From Alphaproteobacteria bacterium (lineage in GTDB: Bacteria > Pseudomonadota > Alphaproteobacteria > Paracaedibacterales > CAITNM01), in the NCBI GenBank assembly GCA_947478955.1, contig CANJXJ010000004.1, positions 1 to 48,675 of the forward strand: a stretch of DNA of 48,675 nucleotides, in the 5' to 3' direction. This document shows, piece by piece, positions 44,153 to 48,675 of the stretch (position 1 is the stretch's first letter; each line of letters begins with the position of its first letter). The position numbers were made by a program, and so were the translations under genes. The notes below the pieces were generated by a model, which was not told the origin of the DNA, did no database searches, and saw nothing but the letters and a program-made list of their open reading frames with translations.

Positions 44153-45109
44153 ATGTACAATAAGATGCTTGAGTCAATCGTCACAAACCACCGCTTTTAC
44201 AGAATCTTAGGGTTTACTATTGTAAGACAGGTCATTGAAAAAGAGGAAATTCATGACTTAAGAAGCGAAGTACACAACATTTTTATCGACAAGAAACTCA
44301 CTGGCAGTGACATGCCTGTAAAAATTTTCTTGATGTCTTCAAAACTAACAAAAATTATTTTTAATAAAAAAATAGTTAATATTTTAAAGGAAATATTTGG
44401 GGAACCATATGTTATGCTTGGCTACCCCCAATGTGTGAGAAATAATTTCGGGAGCTGGCATGTGGATTCAGGATCTGAAGCAATGGCTCCTTACCTGTTT
44501 TCTAAAAAATACGGATTTGCTAAGTGTGGAATTTTTTTGCAAAGCAATAACAGTAAGCATGGCGGCTCCATAAGGATTCGTTGGTTTAGCCATTTGCTAG
44601 TATATAATCGGCTTCCTCTACCTATTAGATATATTTTTCAAAAATTATATAGTTGGTTAAATTTTTTGCTAAATCATACGGTTAAACTTAACGCAGGAGA
44701 TTTTATAGTTTTTGATTCACGCTTAGAGCATGCGTCAGAAATACCGGATGGAGTTAAAATCAGTGATTTAGAATATGGTTATTTGCCACAACCTCATGAA
44801 CATTCGAAATATGTAATTTATTGGGATTCTTGTAATGTATGGTCAGAAAAGGACTTTTCAATAAATATAATGAAAAGAGCGCTGATGGAATATCTCTCTC
44901 CTAATGTTAATGGTTTTTTTCCATATTTAGACTCCCTATCGCGCAGTTTTCCTGCTGATTTTCCAGCTGATTTTGTAAATGATGTCAATATAAATAATAT
45001 TTGCATACCTACTTTAAAAGGAGAAAAACTCATAAAAATTAAAAATTTATATACCTATGTTTTAAAAAATAATGATTCCCATAAAGAATTTATCTGTAAC
45101 GAGAAATAA
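44153..45109 (+). CDS. PhyH-like dioxygenase, apparently inserted into the locus
   Basis: The 318-residue protein has an iron-binding HxD in FGSWHVDSGSEAM and a distal histidine in SRLEHASEIPDG, like phytanoyl-CoA dioxygenase-type Fe(II)/2-oxoglutarate oxygenases. It is distant from the PhyH gene at 25392. The gene and its AT-rich leader sit between two direct repeats of the cupin end, so it probably arrived by duplication or recombination. Unlike the rest of the locus it does not overlap its neighbours. The C-terminal ~70 residues (VNGFFPYLDSLSRSFPADFP) are not recognised. Substrate unknown. Confidence 0.7.
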   Translation: MYNKMLESIVTNHRFYRILGFTIVRQVIEKEEIHDLRSEVHNIFIDKKLTGSDMPVKIFLMSSKLTKIIFNKKIVNILKEIFGEPYVMLGYPQCVRNNFGSWHVDSGSEAMAPYLFSKKYGFAKCGIFLQSNNSKHGGSIRIRWFSHLLVYNRLPLPIRYIFQKLYSWLNFLLNHTVKLNAGDFIVFDSRLEHASEIPDGVKISDLEYGYLPQPHEHSKYVIYWDSCNVWSEKDFSINIMKRALMEYLSPNVNGFFPYLDSLSRSFPADFPADFVNDVNINNICIPTLKGEKLIKIKNLYTYVLKNNDSHKEFICNEK

Positions 45110-45181
45110 CTATGCTTTATCCGAGATTTATGTGATTTTATGGGAAGCTTGAGTTTTTTATGAAGATGGTATGGTGGTTGA

Positions 45182-45306
45182 TATGGATTTAAGGCTGTTG
45201 GAAATTAGCCCGCAATGATTGTTAACTGCTCCACCATATCTCATGATCCTAAAGAAATTGTAAGAATTAATTTTGACGATTCTTCAATACCCTATTCTTG
45301 GGATGT
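45182..45306 (+). pseudogene. Duplicated 3' fragment of the RmlC-like cupin gene
   Basis: The fragment copies the cupin's last ~45 codons, but carries an in-frame TAG soon after its start (GGA AAT TAG in place of CAG) and has no start of its own. It is a scar of the event that placed the dioxygenase gene here. The remaining ~70 bases from 45110 to 45181 show nothing I can identify. Confidence 0.85.
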
Positions 45307-45311
45307 TCAGC

Positions 45312-46127
45312 ATGGCTGATTGTCCTTTAGTTTCAGTTATCATTCCAACATACAATAGGCCTGATTTTTTAAAGAAAACCGTTCAATCCATTGCAGAACA
45401 AACCTATAAAAATATAGAAATTATCATCGTTTCAAATGGATTTAATAAAAATAATGAAAAAGTAGCCCAAGGATTCAACGATTCACGAATCATCTATGTA
45501 GATCAGGAAAATTCTGGAGGGCCGGCTGCGCCAAGAAATCACGGCGGCAGAATATCTAAGGGAAAATACGTTACTTTTTGTGATGATGATGATCTATGGA
45601 TGCCGAATAAAATTGAAAAGCAGATTAAAGCATTAGAAGAAAATTTAGAGTATGGTTTATGTTACTCAAAAATGCTTCGGTTTGATGGTCAAAAAGAATG
45701 GGCAAATCCTTTAGAAGAGGGCCCAGCTAGCTTACAATCTTTGCTATATATAAATACTGTACCAATTTCTTCTGTTTTTATGAGAAAATCATTGATTGAT
45801 GCATTTGGTGGTTTTTCGGAATCTCCTAAAGTTGGATCATCGGAAGATTATGAGTTTTTATTAAGACATGCCGCTGAAACTAATTTTTATTTTTTGGATG
45901 AATATTTAATAAAATATTGGTGTGGTGATAATAGGGTAACTCAAAACAGTCCCTCAGTCGCTTATATAATTAATTATAGTCGTCAAATTTTCTGGTGTTA
46001 CCGCATGCTGTGGAAATCCAGAAAAATCCGTTTACATCAGCTAATAGGCCCTGCGTTTAGTGTGCTGTTTTCTAACCTTAAAATTCTTATATATCAACTG
46101 TTTACAAAATTAAGACCAAAAAATTGA
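45312..46127 (+). CDS. Family 2 glycosyltransferase
   Basis: The ATG at 45312 gives 271 residues starting MADCPLVSVIIPTYNRPDFL, a classic GT-A start; an ATG at 45273 would lie in the cupin relic. The metal-binding region is TFCDDDDLWMPNKIEKQ, and the acceptor-side ED lies in GSSEDYEFLLRHA. It is a cytosolic, probably inner-face enzyme that adds a sugar to the growing lipid-linked glycan. It is the only clear classical glycosyltransferase of the locus and once followed the cupin gene with an overlap. Confidence 0.88.
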   Translation: MADCPLVSVIIPTYNRPDFLKKTVQSIAEQTYKNIEIIIVSNGFNKNNEKVAQGFNDSRIIYVDQENSGGPAAPRNHGGRISKGKYVTFCDDDDLWMPNKIEKQIKALEENLEYGLCYSKMLRFDGQKEWANPLEEGPASLQSLLYINTVPISSVFMRKSLIDAFGGFSESPKVGSSEDYEFLLRHAAETNFYFLDEYLIKYWCGDNRVTQNSPSVAYIINYSRQIFWCYRMLWKSRKIRLHQLIGPAFSVLFSNLKILIYQLFTKLRPKN

Positions 46128-46175
46128 TATATTTTCGGTTCCTTTTTTCAAGCTATTTCTTAAAGTTAATGAGAG

Positions 46176-46202
46176 ATGGGGATATTTTTTAAACCTCCCC
46201 AT
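46176..46202 (+). terminator. Hairpin after the glycan locus, weak terminator candidate
   Basis: ATGGGGA (46176-46182) pairs with TCCCCAT (46196-46202) around a T-rich loop, 50 bp past the GT2 stop. There is no T-run after the stem, so intrinsic termination would be poor. It could instead act as a 3' end stabiliser or as part of tRNA-Arg upstream processing. Confidence 0.35.
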
Positions 46203-46239
46203 AGACAAAATTCTTCACAAAAGCTAACATCTGCCTAGG

Positions 46240-46316
46240 GTTCCCGTAGCTCAGCAGGATAGAGCGCAAGATTCCTAATCTTGAGGCCATGGGTTCGAAT
46301 CCCTTCGGGAACGCCA
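46240..46316 (+). tRNA. tRNA-Arg (CCT anticodon)
   Basis: GTTCCCG pairs with CGGGAAC in the acceptor arm; the D-loop has AGCTCAGCAGGATAGAGC; the anticodon arm CAAGA/TCTTG has loop TTCCTAA (anticodon CCT, reading AGG); the T-arm has GGGTTCGAATCCC; the 3' CCA is encoded. tRNA-Arg(CCT) genes are frequent integration sites, and its 3' end faces a rearranged region here. Confidence 0.97.
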
Positions 46317-46543
46317 ATTAGGGTAAGGGTTTTAAGGATTGTTGAAAATACATGAAATTGCCCGGGGTTACATTAGAGATAAATCCTTGGTCAACTTAAC
46401 ATAGCTGCTTTTGCTCTTTGCTAAGGCTATATCCTATCAACCACACTCTTAATGGCTCATTAACAAATCAGAAAAAATAAAAAATGCAATTTTTTGCTAT
46501 GGGAACGTTGCAATAATACTTTTTCTTCTACGCTCACTGAAAA

Positions 46544-46597
46544 TGCCGTCCGTGCCGTCCACTTATCCGTTTGCATTGCCGTCCAGTTTACTGTCCG
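46544..46597. repeat. TGCCGTCC short repeats downstream of tRNA-Arg
   Basis: TGCCGTCC occurs at 46544-46551, 46553-46560 and 46577-46584, with a partial TGTCCG at 46592-46597. Direct short repeats ~230 bp past a tRNA 3' end resemble arm-type sites near integrase attachment sites; no integrase gene is visible. The rest of 46317-46746 holds no convincing gene. Confidence 0.35.
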
Positions 46598-46921
46598 TTT
46601 CACACAGATATAGTTTATTCGTCCAGGAGCCCATGAAAATTGCAAAAGTGGATATGGCGAACTTGCATCCTTGAGGTCATAAAAAAACACTGTACGCAAT
46701 AAGGTGCTATGATAAAGTTTAAAGCATTTTGTTACTGCGCATAAGTGCGCATTTAGCAAAATTTGCAAAATGACACCCGAAATGTTGGTGGCTCTCTATA
46801 CATTATTAATAGCAACATTCGAAAAATCATCCACTTTTCGAGTGTTGGAGCACTATCATCCAATATTGTTGCGGAAGAATATGAAATACCAGATCTGTGG
46901 AAAAGAAAAGAAGCTAAAAAG

Positions 46922-46980
46922 CGCTGGGATATGTATACATATGCTGATGAACTTATAGCATATGTATACATATCCCAGCG
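46922..46980. repeat. Perfect 24-bp-arm hairpin with nested palindromes
   Basis: Bases 46922-46945 and 46957-46980 are perfect reverse complements, separated by an 11-base loop. Each arm contains ATATGTATACATAT, itself a perfect 14-bp palindrome, plus a CGCTGGG cap. Such a structure could be a recombination or extrusion site, a protein-binding site, or an RNA hairpin. No T-run follows, so it is not an obvious terminator. Confidence 0.85.
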
Positions 46981-47156
46981 TAAGAAGTGCCCAAAAGTCG
47001 TTGACGAGCGGTAATCTCTGGAGCAAAATATGCCCTCACCTTGGTGACAAATTGATGGCGCGCATCAAATGGATCATAGGCACCCTGGGCCCATGTGCTC
47101 AGCACAACAACTGCGGTTAACATTCTTAGAAATTGGGAGAGGCATTGTTTAAACAT
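46953..47156 (-). pseudogene. Fragment of a small exported protein, cut by the hairpin
   Basis: From ATG 47156, with AGGT 8 bases upstream, a frame reads MFKQCLSQFLRMLTAVVVL-STWAQG, a plausible signal peptide, then AYDPFDARHQFVTKVRAYFA. The last ~15 codons are encoded by the hairpin arm, so the natural end seems to be lost. No family is recognised. It lies within the 782-bp inverted-repeat segment. Confidence 0.3.
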
Positions 47157-47550
47157 TCTGTTTACCTGAAGTTCATACCTGAATCTGAGAGGATCAAAGC
47201 ATAGTCTCAAAAGAAATAAAAGTTTTTGTTTGGGGAGTATTAAATAAATATTGCTCCTATTTTAGATATGTTGGTTGTTGATTAAGATTTTTTTTATAAT
47301 TTTCTTGTTTTGTTGGAAATAATGAGATAAAGACGCTGCTTCTCTATTCTTTTAAAATTTCCGTTACTAAAACCTCCTAAGCCTTTTATCTTCCTGGTAG
47401 CTTTGCTTTTTGATTTGATAATTTAACTTTTCTCATGAATGGACGATGATTCTCCAAATCTTGCAATTAATAACTTTATAAAACCATGAACATTTCAAGT
47501 GTCATTTTGCAGATTTTGCTAAATGCGCAGCAATGCATCACAACAACAAA

Positions 47551-47580
47551 AAAACCTGGGCTCTCCAGGTTTTTGTTTTA
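47551..47580. terminator. Strong, bidirectional-looking intrinsic terminator
   Basis: AAAACCTGG (47551-47559) and CCAGGTTTT (47565-47573) form a 9-bp stem with a GCTCT loop, followed by TGTTTTA on the plus side and preceded by an A-rich run that gives Us on the minus strand. It lies just outside the right inverted repeat. It could end transcription arriving from either side. Confidence 0.8.
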
Positions 47581-47594
47581 TTTTCATGGTTTTT

Positions 47595-47661
47595 CTGCAA
47601 GCTTTTACAATTGCAGGCTTGTTTTTTTATCTTCATAGCTCTTAATTTTTAGCATGAAGAT
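47595..47661. terminator. Two further hairpins before the outer-membrane protein gene
   Basis: CTGCAA/TTGCAG (47595-47600, 47611-47616), followed after five bases by a T7 run, is terminator-like on the plus strand. ATCTTCAT/ATGAAGAT (47629-47636, 47654-47661) lies next to it, and on the minus strand, the direction of the barrel-protein gene, its stem is followed by an A/T-rich stretch. Either could end the minus-strand transcript. Both are short and unproven. Confidence 0.35.
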
Positions 47662-47742
47662 ATGGGGCCTTCGGCAAGCCCAGTGGTTTTATGGTAGACC
47701 TATAAAATTCAGCTTAGCCCCTATAAATAGTAAATAGTCCGT

Positions 47743-48471
47743 TTAAAATATGTACATAAGTTTTAAACTAATCGAACGCATTTGATATTTTAAGCTACCT
47801 GTTAATTTTGTTTGCACAAGTGCACCATCTTGTAAATTCCATATGAAATTTTTCTTTGGAAACCTTGCAAATTTGCATTCTAAGCCTATGGCATAATTTT
47901 CAGCGATAGCCTTTTGTGCACCCAAACCAAAGCTAAAAGCGTTCTTTTTTTTCTTTTTAGTTAAATACTCATATTCATTCAAAGCACCAGCAGCTTGGTC
48001 TTGCCTAGCTTTTGCATAAAATTGGCTTGTTTGTAAATGAATGCCCAACAAAACATATCCAAAGTAACTATCTAAAAAATAACCTAACCTGATGTGGGCA
48101 CCATATTGATTGGTAGCTTTATGAGTTATATCAAATGCTGTATTAACAGGCCCTAAAAGGTTATCAATATGCTGACCGCTGATGGTGCTTTCAAGCTTTC
48201 CATAGTTATAAAAAAATTCAGGGCCTATACCAAAATTTTCAATTCTAAATAGATAACCAGCAACCATTCCCCCGTAAGCCGCTTTAGTATGGACACCTTT
48301 ATTGTGAGTTAAAATAGCAGGCGTGGGAGTGATATTGGTAACCGAATCGCTACGCTTACCTGAAATAGCATTCTGACTGAGGACAGCACCAATATAAAAA
48401 CTATGGCTAGCGCTCAAGCATTGTGAAAATAATATTTGTAAAACTGTTAGGAATAGAAAGTGTTTTCTCAT
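47743..48471 (-). CDS. Outer-membrane beta-barrel protein
   Basis: The 242-residue protein has a signal peptide MRKHFLFLTVLQILFSQCLS, with cleavage near LSA, then FYIGAVLSQNAIS. It alternates short hydrophobic strands with aromatic ends (AAYGGMVAGYLFRIENFGIG, IRLGYFLDSYFGYVLLGI, SFGLGAQKAI) and finishes in LKLMYIF, with the terminal Phe expected for BAM-dependent barrels. This is the OmpA-like/OMP_b-brl porin-type fold of about eight strands. It is divergent from the exoprotein gene to its right, sharing a 66-bp promoter region. Confidence 0.82.
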   Translation of the reverse strand: MRKHFLFLTVLQILFSQCLSASHSFYIGAVLSQNAISGKRSDSVTNITPTPAILTHNKGVHTKAAYGGMVAGYLFRIENFGIGPEFFYNYGKLESTISGQHIDNLLGPVNTAFDITHKATNQYGAHIRLGYFLDSYFGYVLLGIHLQTSQFYAKARQDQAAGALNEYEYLTKKKKKNAFSFGLGAQKAIAENYAIGLECKFARFPKKNFIWNLQDGALVQTKLTGSLKYQMRSISLKLMYIF

Positions 48472-48537
48472 GAGACTTAACGAAAAATTAAATTTATCGG
48501 AATATAGTAGCAGATAAGTAGAATTTTACAACTGAGC

Positions 48538-48675
48538 ATGAAATTTATGTATCTCCTCCTTCGGTGTATTGTGCTAGCACTGGTCTTGGCTTTAAATCCT
48601 TTTTATAGTTTTACTTTATTGGCATCATCAGGATTATCTTCAGGCTCAAACCCTGAGGTGTTCATCTCAGCAAAT
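48538..48675 (+). CDS. TPS-type exoprotein (FHA/CdiA-like), N-terminal start only
   Basis: The reading frame from ATG 48538 begins MKFMYLLLRCIVLALVLALN, a long signal peptide, and continues through SGSNPEVFISAN at the window edge. That pattern resembles the start of the two-partner-secretion haemagglutination domain (typically GSNPTV..SANGVPVVNI). The gene is cut off by the window end, so domain content and toxin tip are unseen. The link to the toxin at the window start is inferred from family. Confidence 0.6.
   Translation, partial: MKFMYLLLRCIVLALVLALNPFYSFTLLASSGLSSGSNPEVFISAN

Larger units (their letters stand above)
46747..47528. mobile_element. 782-bp segment bounded by 40-bp inverted repeats (MITE-like)
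   Basis: The left end 46747-46786 and right end 47489-47528 are inverted copies of each other, 40 bases with 3 mismatches (core TGCAAAATGACAC). No complete transposase is seen inside; only short frames and a large hairpin. It could be a non-autonomous transposable element or a decayed insertion sequence. I see no convincing target-site duplication outside the repeats, so the exact boundaries are uncertain. Confidence 0.5.

Noticed and set aside
46460-46768. Minus-strand frame of 102 residues
   Set aside because: No ribosome-binding site or recognisable domain; it covers the TGCCGTCC repeats.
46763-47014. 83-residue plus-strand gene inside the inverted-repeat segment
   Set aside because: It begins inside the left inverted repeat, runs through the hairpin and has no family resemblance.
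1-48675. CRISPR array or rRNA genes
   Set aside because: No regularly spaced repeats of suitable size and no conserved rRNA segments were seen.

Overview
The window comes from an AT-rich Gram-negative bacterium. Alphaproteobacterial-looking tRNAs, a FabF/AcpP pair, an outer-membrane barrel protein, two-partner-secretion exoproteins and many overlapping genes fit a host-associated alphaproteobacterium, perhaps Holosporales-like. That placement is an inference from general character; no marker here fixes the taxon.

Positions 1-5960 hold the end of a polymorphic-toxin (CdiA/FHA-like) locus. A long exoprotein carries a DUF637-type pretoxin region and an HNH-like C-terminal nuclease, and a SUKH-family immunity gene follows directly. 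Behind it lie decayed cassette pieces: a toxin-tail remnant, a second SUKH gene broken by a one-base shift in a T tract, and a copied DUF637 fragment joined to a truncated lipoprotein-like frame. The locus sits against the 3' end of a tRNA-Thr gene (minus strand).

Positions 6100-13550 are mostly housekeeping: a D-alanyl-D-alanine carboxypeptidase, an unknown small exported protein, and on the minus strand a SNF2-type helicase, YchF, AcpP and FabF.

Positions 13670-44021 form one dense plus-strand surface-glycan locus of about 31 genes, most overlapping or only a few bases apart. It opens with a winged-helix regulator, a NusG/RfaH-like antiterminator, a short leader with an ops-like core, and a PglK/MsbA-like ABC flippase. 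Three sugar branches follow. (1) Pseudaminic acid: PseB, PseC, a cytidylyltransferase-aminotransferase fusion, PseG, a PseH-like acetyltransferase and PseI. (2) A six-gene cassette with a pyruvate-type aldolase, a KdsB-like CMP transferase, a D-2-hydroxyacid dehydrogenase, a sugar epimerase/dehydratase, a HAD phosphatase and a 6-phosphogluconolactonase-like protein. This is the best candidate here for an undescribed pathway, possibly an aldolase-based 2-keto-3-deoxy sugar acid. (3) A CDP-sugar branch: RfbF, RfbG, a DegT aminotransferase, a methyltransferase and an RmlC-like cupin. Decorating enzymes are mixed in (methyltransferases, PhyH-type oxygenases, an SGNH protein, a WbqC protein, a FemAB/GNAT-like protein). 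Recognisable glycosyltransferases are few: a LIC12162-like protein, a 561-aa GT-B-like candidate and a terminal GT2. A second PhyH-like gene appears to have been inserted between the cupin and the GT2, leaving 143-bp direct repeats.

Positions 46128-48675 hold a tRNA-Arg(CCT), short TGCCGTCC repeats downstream of it, a 782-bp segment bounded by 40-bp inverted repeats and containing a perfect 24-bp-arm hairpin, a strong terminator, an outer-membrane barrel protein, and the first codons of another TPS-type exoprotein that runs off the end.
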